Assembly (NCBI RefSeq): GCF_000243335.1
Contig: NZ_JH597773.1
Location: 3,342,156 to 3,406,155, forward strand
Source: Leptonema illini DSM 21528
GTDB lineage: Bacteria; Spirochaetota; Leptospiria; Leptospirales; Leptonemataceae
Direction of reading: 5' to 3'
Length of the DNA: 64,000 nucleotides
Each line of letters begins with the position of its first letter. Position 1 is the first letter of the stretch. Below, piece after piece: positions 41,176-50,329 of the stretch. The notes below the pieces were generated by a model. It ran no database searches and was not told where the DNA came from. It saw only the letters and a list, made by a program, of their open reading frames with translations. The translations under genes were made by a program, and so were the position numbers.

Positions 41176-43146
41176 TTAAGAATGACCTTCTCCGTACATA
41201 CGATCCATAACACCGGCATACATGTCGTAAACAACATTTCGTTTAATTTTCATCGTCTCTGTCATCTCACGGCCCTTCTCAAACTCTTTACCGAGAATGG
41301 CAAAGTGTGTAACCTTTTCAAAGGCCTTGAATCCATTCTGTGCCGATATGGAATGTTTGATCAATTCGTGAAAGAACTCCCGCACATGAGGGTCAGAATC
41401 CCACTCCGTCATCGCTTCCGGAGCCGTGTGGCCGACTTTTGTCAATTCTTCAGCTACACGATCTTTATGCGGAACGATCAGAGCGGCAAGACTCTTACGA
41501 TCCTGCCCGACAACGACGACCTGCGCTATATAAGGTGAGGCGGCCAGTCGCAACTCAATAGGGCCAGGTTCGACATTCTCTCCACCGGCAAGCACGATCG
41601 TATCTTTTGCCCTTCCCGTAAAACGGATCTCGCCCGTTGTCGTCCAGGCAAAAAGGTCGCCCGAGTTCAGCCATCCGTCTTGTAGAACCTCGTCGGTCTT
41701 ATCCTGTGCTCTATAATAGCCTTTCATAATATGAGGGCCTTTATGCCAGGCGACTCCGCGCTCACCGGGTCGCGTGATGATGCGGCCGTATTCGTCCCGC
41801 AGCTGAATATGAACTCCGGGCAACGGCGGCCCGACGCAGGCGCGACGCGGCCAGGGAAGGCGGCCCATCACCGAAACGGCCGTCGTCTCTGTCATCCCGT
41901 AGGCGTCCACAATAGGAATATAGACAGAACGAAAGAAATCGGCAATATGTCCTGGAAGAGCGCCGGCGCCCGAAATTGCATAGTTGAGCCGCCCGCCGAA
42001 GATATCTTTAACTTTTTTGAGAACGATCTGCGCTGGAAGATTCAACCAGAACGTAACAAGCAGCACAGCGACAGATATACCCTTACGAATCCATGTCTGT
42101 GCAGGTGTTTCTTCTTCTATTAGAGCAATACGATCGAATAGATTATCAAGAGCATCCATATGCAGACCGGCCACGTTAACGGCCATGTGAAAGATCTTCT
42201 GCTTCTCTTCGGGCTGTTTGCGCACGCCGTCCATGATACGCTTGTAAAGCTGCTCCCAGACGCGTGGAACGGAGACGAGAAGCGTGGGCCGGATCGTCTG
42301 TAGATCACCGGCCAGATGCAGGATGCTTGAATTCGCCATACTTGCACCACATGCAATCAGGGTCAGTTCAAGTACACGTTCGGCGATATGCCAGGGCGGT
42401 AAAAAGATAACGGCGCGATCCTTTTCGTTGAGCGGAGTACTGAGCTGAACCTGCGCCACCTCCCAGCAAAAATTGCGATGCGTGAGCATGACGCCTTTGG
42501 GCGTTCCGGTCGTGCCGCTTGTATAAATGATCGTTGCAAGGTCATCAGGTCGGATGGCCAGGCCGCGCTTGCGCAAGAATTCCTCGCCGTGCTTGCGAAT
42601 CAGCGCATGCCCTTTATCAAGTGCATCCACCAGAAAATGCAGCTTTACGTCGGGGGCCTTCGAATGCTTGACGGAGCGTTCTTCGGCAAAGCGCAGCTCC
42701 CATCGATCGTTGCGAAAGCCTTTCGGGCCTTCAATGCACAGAATATGCCGGATGTGAGGAAGCTCTCCGATCAGGTCGGCGATCTTCGAGAGCATCTTCT
42801 CATTCTCGACGATCAAGACGGAGCATTCCGTATGGTTGAGGATAAACAGGATATCCTGCTCGGTGGCGTCGCATCCGCGCGGAACGTCGACGCAACCGAT
42901 AGTGCTCAGGCCGAGGCTGATCAGATTCCATTCGTATCGATTATCGCAGAGGAGGCCGACCGCATCGCCATGATCGAGACCGAGCTCGAAGATCATGTAG
43001 GCCTGAAAGCGTTTCATATCGGCTCGCCAGCTGCTGTAAGAAACGGCGGCAAACTCCTGCTTTTCAAGCCTTACCCAGTAACACGGACGCTCCGAGAAGG
43101 TGCGCGTCGTCTGGTATACAAGATGATAGAGGGACTCCTTTTCCAT
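41176..43146 (-). CDS. long-chain acyl-CoA synthetase (AMP-forming)
   Basis: 656 residues, bacterial FadD15/ACSBG-like. AMP-binding loop TIIYTSGTTGTPKGVMLTHRN, the motif AYGMTETTAV, GDLFAWTTTGEIRFTGRAKDTIVLAGGENVEP, and a C-terminal domain ending MKIKRNVVYDMY. A hydrophobic stretch (ISVAVLLVTFWLNLPAQIVL) may attach it to the membrane. Activates fatty acids for oxidation or lipid synthesis. Start ATG with AGCAGG just upstream. Follows the globin gene by 51 bp. Confidence 0.92.
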   Translation of the reverse strand: MEKESLYHLVYQTTRTFSERPCYWVRLEKQEFAAVSYSSWRADMKRFQAYMIFELGLDHGDAVGLLCDNRYEWNLISLGLSTIGCVDVPRGCDATEQDILFILNHTECSVLIVENEKMLSKIADLIGELPHIRHILCIEGPKGFRNDRWELRFAEERSVKHSKAPDVKLHFLVDALDKGHALIRKHGEEFLRKRGLAIRPDDLATIIYTSGTTGTPKGVMLTHRNFCWEVAQVQLSTPLNEKDRAVIFLPPWHIAERVLELTLIACGASMANSSILHLAGDLQTIRPTLLVSVPRVWEQLYKRIMDGVRKQPEEKQKIFHMAVNVAGLHMDALDNLFDRIALIEEETPAQTWIRKGISVAVLLVTFWLNLPAQIVLKKVKDIFGGRLNYAISGAGALPGHIADFFRSVYIPIVDAYGMTETTAVSVMGRLPWPRRACVGPPLPGVHIQLRDEYGRIITRPGERGVAWHKGPHIMKGYYRAQDKTDEVLQDGWLNSGDLFAWTTTGEIRFTGRAKDTIVLAGGENVEPGPIELRLAASPYIAQVVVVGQDRKSLAALIVPHKDRVAEELTKVGHTAPEAMTEWDSDPHVREFFHELIKHSISAQNGFKAFEKVTHFAILGKEFEKGREMTETMKIKRNVVYDMYAGVMDRMYGEGHS

Positions 43147-43197
43147 GCCTGCCTGCTCGGTTCCGTTTCCGGGTATTCTTCCCGACGGAACGTGATG

Positions 43198-43683
43198 TCA
43201 AACGGAATCTTTTGCGGAGTTCACCATCCAGCCGGCGAAGGAAACAAGAAAGGCCTTGAATTCCTCTCGATCCTCTTCGGGAAAGGGCAGATCGTCCATG
43301 GCGCGAAAGAAACAATCCAGCCACACATCCTTTGCCCGATCGGTGATCTCAAAAGGCATATGCCGGGCACGCATGCGCGGAGGGCCGTGCTTCGTTGAAA
43401 AGTGAGGAGTTCCACCCATGAGCTGAATAAAGAAATCGGCGTTCTTTTGAGCGGCGAACTCGACGGCATCGGGCTCGGTCGGAAACATGTGGGCGATCGA
43501 ACTTTTCAAAAGATGATTATAGTGCAAACGGAGCAGCTGTCGCACGCCCTCTTCGCCGATCTTCTGGAGGATGTGTGGTCCCGGCGGATTTCCGGCCGGC
43601 GGGCCGGAAGAAGGAGTATGAAAATCTCTCATAATATAGGTAGGAATCTTCCTGGCCTCTGCAATGTCAATCGACCTCTGCAT
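43198..43683 (-). CDS. truncated haemoglobin (group II-like)
   Basis: About 161 residues. Globin features: LLRLHYNHLLKS (helix B Tyr), MFP in place of the CD turn, and GPPRMRARHMPFEITDRAKDVWLDCFFRAM, the proximal-His segment typical of truncated haemoglobins. It binds oxygen or NO. The start is uncertain: ATG 43683 is used, while ATG 43737 is in frame and overlaps the ATG of the divergent lipoprotein gene. No good ribosome binding site for either. Confidence 0.85.
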   Translation of the reverse strand: MQRSIDIAEARKIPTYIMRDFHTPSSGPPAGNPPGPHILQKIGEEGVRQLLRLHYNHLLKSSIAHMFPTEPDAVEFAAQKNADFFIQLMGGTPHFSTKHGPPRMRARHMPFEITDRAKDVWLDCFFRAMDDLPFPEEDREEFKAFLVSFAGWMVNSAKDSV

Positions 43684-43735
43684 CAAGTAAAGTGGCTTGT
43701 GCGCCAGATGCCGCTGCGAATCCTGATCTTCCGTC

Positions 43736-44125
43736 ATGAAATCCGCATTGCTACGAACGCTCTTCCTGGTCGGCGCACTCTCTGCCGGACTTCTATCCGG
43801 CTGCACGAAAGAGCCTCCGGTTAAGCCGGAAATTTTGAAAAAGCACGGACCGGCGGCAAAGGCCTTCTGCGAACAGATCGTCGAATGTGAACGAGAAGAG
43901 ATGCGACAGCGTCTCGCCGACGACGTGCAGCGACGCACCTATCTCGAAGGACGCATGACCGATGCTGCCTGCATCGAGGCCCAACTGCGACGCATTGAAG
44001 AACGACCGGATTCGGTCGAAGCGATGGTCACCTGCACGACCGCTCTTTCTGAAGCGTCGGATTGCAAGGCAAGGCTTCTGCTTTTGCGAGAGCATGAGAG
44101 TTGCCGCTCCGCTCTGAATCTCTGA
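43736..44125 (+). CDS. small Cys-containing lipoprotein
   Basis: 129 residues: lipobox LSGC (Cys about 23), then a helical domain with evenly spaced Cys (FCEQIVECEREEM, AACIEAQ, VTCTTALSEASDCKA, HESCRSAL). The pattern is of spirochaetal Cys-rich lipoproteins (a TIGR04454-like layout), function unknown. Its stop overlaps the prmC start (TGATG), so the two are coupled. Confidence 0.8.
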   Translation: MKSALLRTLFLVGALSAGLLSGCTKEPPVKPEILKKHGPAAKAFCEQIVECEREEMRQRLADDVQRRTYLEGRMTDAACIEAQLRRIEERPDSVEAMVTCTTALSEASDCKARLLLLREHESCRSALNL

Positions 44126-44970
44126 TGGCCTACCGCCTGCAACAGTGCACCGAGGCCGGCGCCCGGCTTCTGAAAGAGTTCATGGCCGGAGCAGAGGCCC
44201 GGCGCGAGGCGCGCACGTTGATGCGTCATGTGCTCAAGCTGTCCGAACACGACTTCTTCAAAGACCCGCTTGCGCGCCTCAATCGAAGCGACTTCCATCG
44301 TTTTGCCTCTTTGATTCGGCGCCGGGCTAAAGGCGAGCCGTTCGCCTATCTTGTCGGCAAACGCGAGTTCTTCTCGGTAGAGTTTCAGGTGAATCCGTCG
44401 GTTCTCATTCCCCGCCCCGAAACGGAGGAACTCATCGAGCACATCCTGAAAGAGCATACTCATGCTCCGGCACGCATCGTCGACATCGGCACGGGCTCGG
44501 GATGCATAGCGGCGATTCTCGCCATGCAATGGAAGGCCGGTGAAATCCTCGCCGCCGATATCTCGGTCGATGCACTTGAGACGGCGCGACGCAACATACT
44601 CGAACTGGGGCTTGAAGATCGTATCACGCTCATCCATTCCGATCTTTTCGAGAGGATTCAGGGCAGCTTCGATATCGTCGTTTCGAATCCGCCTTACATA
44701 AAAAAAGAAGAGTTCGCGACCCTTGACCGAGACGTGCGCGACTTTGAGCCCGGAACAGCCCTTGTCGTCGATAATCCCGAGACCTTTTATCGTCGTTTCT
44801 TCGCACAGGCCTTACAGCATCTAAATACAGGCGGACGCATCTACATGGAAAGCTCGCCCGCTCTTCTGCTTGCACAGCGTCTTCTTGCAGAGCAGGCCGG
44901 CTTTGTCGACATCCGAATCGAAAAGGATCTGTCGGGGAAGGAGCGCTTCTTGATCGCCCGGAAGGCGTAA
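44125..44970 (+). CDS. prmC: release factor glutamine methyltransferase
   Basis: 281 residues. N-terminal helical domain, then a SAM-binding motif (IVDIGTGSGCIAAILA) and NPPY (VVSNPPYIKKEE), preceded by PSVLIPRPETEELIE. Methylates the GGQ Gln of RF1/RF2. ATG 44125 starts MAYRLQQC; the longer ORF overlaps the lipoprotein. Confidence 0.95.
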   Translation: MAYRLQQCTEAGARLLKEFMAGAEARREARTLMRHVLKLSEHDFFKDPLARLNRSDFHRFASLIRRRAKGEPFAYLVGKREFFSVEFQVNPSVLIPRPETEELIEHILKEHTHAPARIVDIGTGSGCIAAILAMQWKAGEILAADISVDALETARRNILELGLEDRITLIHSDLFERIQGSFDIVVSNPPYIKKEEFATLDRDVRDFEPGTALVVDNPETFYRRFFAQALQHLNTGGRIYMESSPALLLAQRLLAEQAGFVDIRIEKDLSGKERFLIARKA

Positions 44971-45035
44971 GATGCGTTATCCGATAGCCCCGCTGCGACA
45001 GAGCCTGTCTTCAGGTCCGGGAAGCTCAGGATAGA

Positions 45036-45986
45036 TCAGGGCAGATCAAGCGAGCGCCTTCTTCTGACCTCGATGCGCTGCGTCGGATTGTTTTTCAGAT
45101 CCTCACGTATGGCGACAAACAGGCCGGTCTTTTCAAGCGTTAGCCATCTTTTATAGAGGTCGATCTGAGCGCTTCTTTGCGCATCGTCTTTCGGAATCAG
45201 GAAAAGCGACGTGTCATCTGATCTGCCAAGATACAGCAGCGGATAACGCTGCAAAGCCTGCGCTGCCGGCGATAGCGAAACGGGGAGCGATTCGAGTTCG
45301 GCGCGCAGCTCACGGATTCGTTTGATCAGCGGAACGCGAGCATCGGTATCTGAAAGCGAGAGCGTCTTGAGCTGGTTCTGCGCCTCGACGATCTGCGACT
45401 TGATCGCGGAACGCCTGCTGCGGCGTTCGTCTGAGATCCAGAGATCAAGCGCCTCGATTCGATCACTGCGCTCCAGCCATAGCTTCTCGGCCCGGGCCAG
45501 AGAGGTGCGGTATGCGTCATCCTGAAAGGCCGGGCCCGTAACCGCTTCGAGACGAAAGATCAGCCTTTCGAGCACGCCGGTCAGCTCTTCATTGAGGGGC
45601 TGCAGCTCGGTCAGCACGGGTTGAAGCGACCGCTCGTTGTCAAGGATCAGGGCGCCGGTGCGCTGCTGTTCGCCTTCAGGCAGGATTCGGATCATGACAA
45701 TCTCGTTATCAGCGGGGTTTTCGAGGATTTTCATCGGGCTGTAGCCCTCTTTTATGTCACGTCGGAACTCCGACACGGCCTTCTGTAGAACTTCAGACCC
45801 GGATTCGAGCGGATCTGCGGGCAAAAGCACCTGAATCAGAACCCCCTCATCGGCCTCAAGAAGCCGCTGCATCTGCAATCGCTCCTGTTCGGCATGCCTC
45901 TGCCACAGAAAAAAGACAGTGGCACCCGCCGCTACGGCAAAGAAGGCCAGAATAGAATAGAGACCGAATCGCTTTCCCGATTTCAT
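45036..45986 (-). CDS. membrane-anchored protein with helical periplasmic domain, unknown
   Basis: 316 residues: one N-terminal membrane span (about 8-27), then a long charged region with coiled-coil potential (AIKSQIVEAQNQLKTLSLSDTDARVPLIKRIRELRAELESLP). Family not recognised. A palindromic repeat (45761-45774) lies inside but in a different frame from the VGTPT copies (reads V-S-E-F-R-R). Divergent from the ABC-F gene. Confidence 0.7.
   Translation of the reverse strand: MKSGKRFGLYSILAFFAVAAGATVFFLWQRHAEQERLQMQRLLEADEGVLIQVLLPADPLESGSEVLQKAVSEFRRDIKEGYSPMKILENPADNEIVMIRILPEGEQQRTGALILDNERSLQPVLTELQPLNEELTGVLERLIFRLEAVTGPAFQDDAYRTSLARAEKLWLERSDRIEALDLWISDERRSRRSAIKSQIVEAQNQLKTLSLSDTDARVPLIKRIRELRAELESLPVSLSPAAQALQRYPLLYLGRSDDTSLFLIPKDDAQRSAQIDLYKRWLTLEKTGLFVAIREDLKNNPTQRIEVRRRRSLDLP
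45761..45774. repeat. VGTPT-type palindrome, copy 6, other frame
   Basis: GTCGGAACTCCGAC, the same sequence as copies 3 and 4, but the host gene (minus strand) reads it as S-E-F-R-R, not V-G-T-P-T. Confidence 0.75.
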
Positions 45987-46071
45987 GACACCAGAGGCCC
46001 TGCTCGGTCCGACACGACCATTCCTTTTTCAGTTTCCCCGCCGGAGCCGATCTGAGAACTGGAACAGGAAC

Positions 46072-47952
46072 ATGAAAACGGCCTTCACAATTCAGAATTT
46101 ATCTCGATCATTCGGCATCCGCACGCTCTTCAAAGATTTAAGTCTCTCCGTTCCGGCGAACGAAAAGATCGGCGTCATCGGACGCAATGGCGCCGGCAAG
46201 ACAACGCTCTTTAAGATGATCGAAGGCGTCGAGCAGGCCGATACGGGCAGTATTATATTCAACGGTTCCATGCGCTTCGGATTTCTCGAACAGCATGATA
46301 ACTGGAACGACGAGGAGTCCGTGCTCGATTATCTCATTCGCAAAAGCGAAGAAGAGCCCTGGACCTGCTCTCGCGTCGCGGCGAAGATGGGTATTCACCA
46401 GCACCAGCTCGATCTTCCGATTACCGCTCTATCGGGCGGCTATCGCATGCGGGTCAAGCTTGCCTCGCTTCTTGCGCGTAATCCGGATTTCCTGTTTCTT
46501 GACGAACCGACTAACTTTCTCGACCTTTCGACGCAGCTCTTTCTTGAAGCCTTTCTGAAATCCTGGAAAGGCGGATACATGATCATCTCGCACGATCGCG
46601 AGTTTCTCATGCAGACGTGCGAGATGACGCTTGAGGTTTCGCAGAACGAGCTCCTGCTTTTTCCCGGAGACGTGCAGGAATATTTCGCCTACGCCGAAGA
46701 GCGCCAGGAGCAGCTCGCCCGCCAGCAGAAGAACATCGACTCACGACGAAAAGAACTCATGGACTTCGTTAACCGATTCCGTGCGAAGGCGTCGAAAGCG
46801 ACACAGGCTCAGTCGAAGCTCAAGATGGCGGCGAAGCTCGAAGACGTGCAGGCCATAAAGAAAAGCCGCTCCGCCCGCATCAAGATCCCCGATGTGCGCG
46901 TAGCTAAAGGTCCGATCTTTGAATGCGAGATGGACATCGGTTATGGCGAGAAGGTCATCGCCGACTCGGTGGAATTAAAGTTAGGCGGAGGCGAGCGATA
47001 CGCCGTTCTCGGCGATAACGGTCAGGGTAAGTCGACGTTACTCAAGACGCTGGCGGGCGTGCTCAAGCCCGTGCGCGGCACGATGCGCTGGGCTCCGAGC
47101 AAGCGACTCGGTTATTATGCCCAACACCTTTCCGATGCGCTTCGCGAAAACGAGACGGTCTTTGAATCGCTGCGCCGCATGGCCGATACTACGGCGAACC
47201 GACAGGAAATCCTCGATATGGCCGGCGGCTTCCTGTTCAGCGGCGACGATGTCGACAAACCTGTTAAGGTGCTGTCGGGCGGCGAGCGCTCTCGCGTCTG
47301 TCTGGCCGCTCTGATGCTTCAGAAGAACGACATCCTGCTTCTTGACGAACCGACAAACCACCTTGACTTCGAAACGGTGGAACTGCTCGCCCTCGCACTG
47401 CGCGATTACTCCGGCACGCTTTTCTTCGTCAGCCATGACCGAACCTTCGTGAATACGGTCGCCTCGCAAATCATCGAGGTGAAAGACGGAAACATCATCC
47501 TTTACCCCGGCCTTTACGAGGATTACGTCTTCTATCAGCGCAGCCGCATTGCAAAAGAGCTCGAATCGGGCATCTCGGACGTGGCCAAAAAAGCGGCCGA
47601 GACGGCGGTCGATCCGGCACGCAAAGAGAAGCGCAACGGCAATACTCCGCTTCCCGTCACCCCACCGGGCGGGCCCGAAGAGAAAAAGGAGGCCCTTCTG
47701 CGTTTTCTCAATCTCGCACGCAAGGATCGCCAGAAAGAGATTCGCCGACTGCGGGACGAGTTGCGTAATATGGAAAAGCGTATGAAGGAGCTCGAGGCGA
47801 AGCGCGCCGAGCTGACGCAGATCCTTTCCTCCGGAGCCTACGATCAGGAAAAGTACAAGGCAATGGAAGAAGTGAGTAAAACGTTAGCCGAAATGGAACG
47901 GGAATGGATGGAGCTTCAGGAGCAGATCGATCTTTTCGAGGGAGAGATCTGA
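46072..47952 (+). CDS. ABC-F family ATPase (Uup-like)
   Basis: 626 residues, two ABC domains. First: Walker A GRNGAGKTTL, signature LSGGYRMRVKLA, Walker B FLFLDEPTN. Second: GDNGQGKSTL, LSGGERSRVCLA, ILLLDEPTN. A linker between them and a C-terminal coiled coil (RFLNLARKDRQKEIRRLRDELRNMEKRMKELEAKR) as in Uup. No membrane domain; acts on ribosomes or DNA repair intermediates. ATG 46072 with AGGAAC just upstream; the frame is open to 45985. Confidence 0.93.
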   Translation: MKTAFTIQNLSRSFGIRTLFKDLSLSVPANEKIGVIGRNGAGKTTLFKMIEGVEQADTGSIIFNGSMRFGFLEQHDNWNDEESVLDYLIRKSEEEPWTCSRVAAKMGIHQHQLDLPITALSGGYRMRVKLASLLARNPDFLFLDEPTNFLDLSTQLFLEAFLKSWKGGYMIISHDREFLMQTCEMTLEVSQNELLLFPGDVQEYFAYAEERQEQLARQQKNIDSRRKELMDFVNRFRAKASKATQAQSKLKMAAKLEDVQAIKKSRSARIKIPDVRVAKGPIFECEMDIGYGEKVIADSVELKLGGGERYAVLGDNGQGKSTLLKTLAGVLKPVRGTMRWAPSKRLGYYAQHLSDALRENETVFESLRRMADTTANRQEILDMAGGFLFSGDDVDKPVKVLSGGERSRVCLAALMLQKNDILLLDEPTNHLDFETVELLALALRDYSGTLFFVSHDRTFVNTVASQIIEVKDGNIILYPGLYEDYVFYQRSRIAKELESGISDVAKKAAETAVDPARKEKRNGNTPLPVTPPGGPEEKKEALLRFLNLARKDRQKEIRRLRDELRNMEKRMKELEAKRAELTQILSSGAYDQEKYKAMEEVSKTLAEMEREWMELQEQIDLFEGEI

Positions 47953-47964
47953 AATCGCAGTGAT

Positions 47965-48246
47965 ATGATCGCGCATCAGAACAGAGGCCGGCGCGAAGGC
48001 GACCAGATCGTCTGGCTGCTTTTCAATCATCGCATCGAATTCGTCGAATCGGAATTCGATGAGATCATCTATGCCATCCGCAACGGCGGCCTCTTTGCCT
48101 ATCTCGATCGAGAACGTCCGGCGCTTCGTTCGCGCATGAGCGGCATTCTTTCAGAGGAGCTTCCCGAAGGCGTGTTTGAATCGGCCGGCGATGAGGAGTT
48201 CTATCTCGAACAATGCCTGCTCGGGCTTGGTGATCGCGTGAGGTGA
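47965..48246 (+). CDS. small soluble protein, unknown
   Basis: 93 residues, acidic, no membrane span. It contains WLLFNHRIEFVESEFDEIIYAIRNGGLFAYLDRERP. Follows the ABC-F gene by 12 nt and is probably cotranscribed. No family recognised and no strong ribosome binding site. Confidence 0.6.
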   Translation: MIAHQNRGRREGDQIVWLLFNHRIEFVESEFDEIIYAIRNGGLFAYLDRERPALRSRMSGILSEELPEGVFESAGDEEFYLEQCLLGLGDRVR

Positions 48247-48284
48247 GCATAAAAGCATTCCTTCACGGACGGCAGAAAAAAGCT

Positions 48285-48677
48285 CTAAGGCATAAAGAGA
48301 TCAAACTTGATATGCTTCCGCATCAATGCAAAATGCTTGTCCAGCGAAAACAGTGACGCATTATTTTGAATACTGTTCTGCAAAATAATCAGATCAGGAA
48401 TGCCCACATTATTCACTCCGTGCCGGAGGTTAGCAGTCTGTAGGTCCATAATTTCGGCCCAGTCAATTCGAAATGGCAGCCTTTCCACAGACATCAGAAG
48501 CTCTATTATCTGCCTTTTTCTCTTCAACCGGAGAAAAGGAATCAACTCGGCCAGGATCAAATCATTGACAGAGATAAGCCCATAGTCGATCAAAGAGTCA
48601 AGTACCACGCCAGACTCAGATTCTTTTCGTCGAAAATAATCGATCCAAACTGACGAATCAACAAGAACAGTTTTCAT
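48285..48677 (-). CDS. vapC: PIN-domain toxin VapC
   Basis: 130 residues. PIN acidic residues: Asp in VDSSVWIDYF (about 7), Glu in ILAELIPF (about 44), Asp in IPDLIILQ (about 94) and Asp in SLDKHF (about 113). Mg-dependent RNase, usually cutting tRNA or rRNA. Its start overlaps the vapB stop by 4 nt. Confidence 0.9.
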   Translation of the reverse strand: MKTVLVDSSVWIDYFRRKESESGVVLDSLIDYGLISVNDLILAELIPFLRLKRKRQIIELLMSVERLPFRIDWAEIMDLQTANLRHGVNNVGIPDLIILQNSIQNNASLFSLDKHFALMRKHIKFDLFMP

Positions 48678-48865
48678 CGCTGCCGAAGCTTTCTCATATC
48701 TATATCAAGGTCAATACTACCCTTGAATTTTTTTAATTTCTTGATCTTTTCCCGCCTGATGAGTGCATGAAGTCCTTCCTGAATGACGACAGATTCGTCG
48801 TCAATTCGAGAGACATCCATAGCTTCTTTCAATAATTCTTCGGGCAAATCAATCGTTGTTTTCAT
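48674..48865 (-). CDS. vapB: VapB-type antitoxin
   Basis: 63 residues: MKTTIDLPEELLKEAMDVS (ribbon-helix-helix), a middle linker and a basic tail. Typical VapB of the type II module, coupled to vapC. The gene lies 78 bp from the left end of the IS256 element. Confidence 0.85.
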   Translation of the reverse strand: MKTTIDLPEELLKEAMDVSRIDDESVVIQEGLHALIRREKIKKLKKFKGSIDLDIDMRKLRQR

Positions 48866-48943
48866 AGATGCTACCTCATGCCAGAGTCATTGATACTTTT
48901 AACAATCACTCAGTCAACCTGTAACCCTTTCTGTCAAGAATTC

Positions 48944-50323
48944 GATTATGTCCCGAATTTAGTTAGAGTTTGAAAAGGCGGAACCCTGGCCCAAAATGGG
49001 CCGAACAACCACATTCCCTTACGGAGGGTTCCAAGTGAAGAAGAACGAACGGGCAGAAAACAGTCAAACACAAAGCCTGGCGGCCGATGAGTTTCGGGAT
49101 TATATTCGAACCAGCCTCGATTCCCGTGTGCGCGAATTTGCACTCGGCTACGTAGGAGCTTTGATTCTCGAAGAAATCGAAACGTTATGCGGCAAGACAG
49201 GGGAGCATAAGAGAGGCCGTGGATTTGCTCATCGAGGCGGCAGCCAGCGAGGTTCCATTGTGCTCGATGGAGAAAGGGTGGCCATCCAGAAGCCCAGAGC
49301 TCGACGTAACGGCAAGGAGGTGAAGCTGGAGCGATATGAGATCCTTCAGGATCGCTCTGATCTTCGCGAGCATGTTGAGCGCCTGATGCTGGCGGGCATC
49401 AGCACCCGGAACTATGAAAAGACGCTGAGAAAGACAGAAGCCTCTCTCGGCCTTTCGCGGAGTGCGGTTTCGCGGGAGTTTGTGAAGTCCAGCCGTGAGT
49501 CGCTCAATCATTTGAATTCACGCAGGTTTCCTGATCAGACATTCTGGTGTATTGTTCTTGATGGCATCGTATTCGGCGGCTCTGTCGTAATCGTTGCTCT
49601 CGGGGTCGATACGGCCGGAAACAAGCATTTTCTGGGCATTTCTGAGGGGTCTACAGAGAATGCTGATAGCGCACTCAGTGTCCTTCAATCAATCGAGAGC
49701 CGTGATATCCGCTTCACAGATCGTGTGCTTGTCGTCATGGATGGATCAAAGGCTACTTGAAAAAGCGGCCAGAGAGTTCTTCGGAAAGAAGGCAGAGATC
49801 CAACTCTGCTACCTTCATAAACAGAGAAATGTTCTTGCCAAGCTCCCACGGAAGTATCATGCAGAATTCTGCAAGAGATACAAGCAGGCATTCAGCGCTA
49901 ACAGTTACGAAGATGTCGCAAGCGAGATGCGGTCCGTTCTATCATGGCTCGAATCCATCAGCTACAGTGCCTCTCAGAGTCTTCAGGAGGGTTTAGAGGC
50001 ACTGTTAACGCTGCATCGCATCAATATGCCGCCGAAATTGAGAACATCCTTTTACACAACCAATCTGATCGATTCGGCATTCTCGAATCCCAGATCTCAG
50101 CTTAACCGGGTTAAACGGTCAAGGCCTCAGACAGACCAGGTGCTCCGATGGGTCGGCAGTCTCCTGCTATCACAGGAGGAACAATTCCGTAAGGTGCGGT
50201 CATACACTCATATCCATGAGTTCTTAAACAGCTTCCTGGATAAAAAGATTGACGAGCGGATCTCGGCATAGGATGCATTCAGTGGGTCCCGCCTCAAAGT
50301 CTAACTATCACTGGGACATAGTC
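48944..50323 (+). mobile_element. IS256-family insertion sequence, 1380 bp
   Basis: Terminal inverted repeats begin GAYTATGTCCC at both ends (48944-48954 and, inverted, 50313-50323), continuing as AGTTAGAGTTTGA / AGTTAGACTTTGA with several mismatches. The 8-bp direct repeat AAGAATTC flanks it exactly (48936-48943 and 50324-50331), the expected target duplication. The only gene is a transposase broken by one frameshift. It landed at the 3' end of the F420-reductase-like gene without breaking it. Confidence 0.9.
49035..50271 (+). pseudogene. IS256/mutator transposase, frameshifted
   Basis: DDE-type transposase: first frame GTG 49035 to TGA near 49758 with CIVLDGIVFGG (first Asp) and VLVVMDGSKA (second Asp); the second frame picks up at LEKAAREFFGKKAEIQLCYLHKQRN and ends RISA. 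Removing one T at about 49756 (AAGGCTACTT to AAGGCACTT) restores one ORF. The third acidic residue in TTNLIDSAFSNPRS is Asp where I expect Glu. GGAGG lies 8 nt before the GTG. Inactive unless programmed frameshifting occurs. Confidence 0.85.
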
Positions 50324-50329
50324 AAGAAT

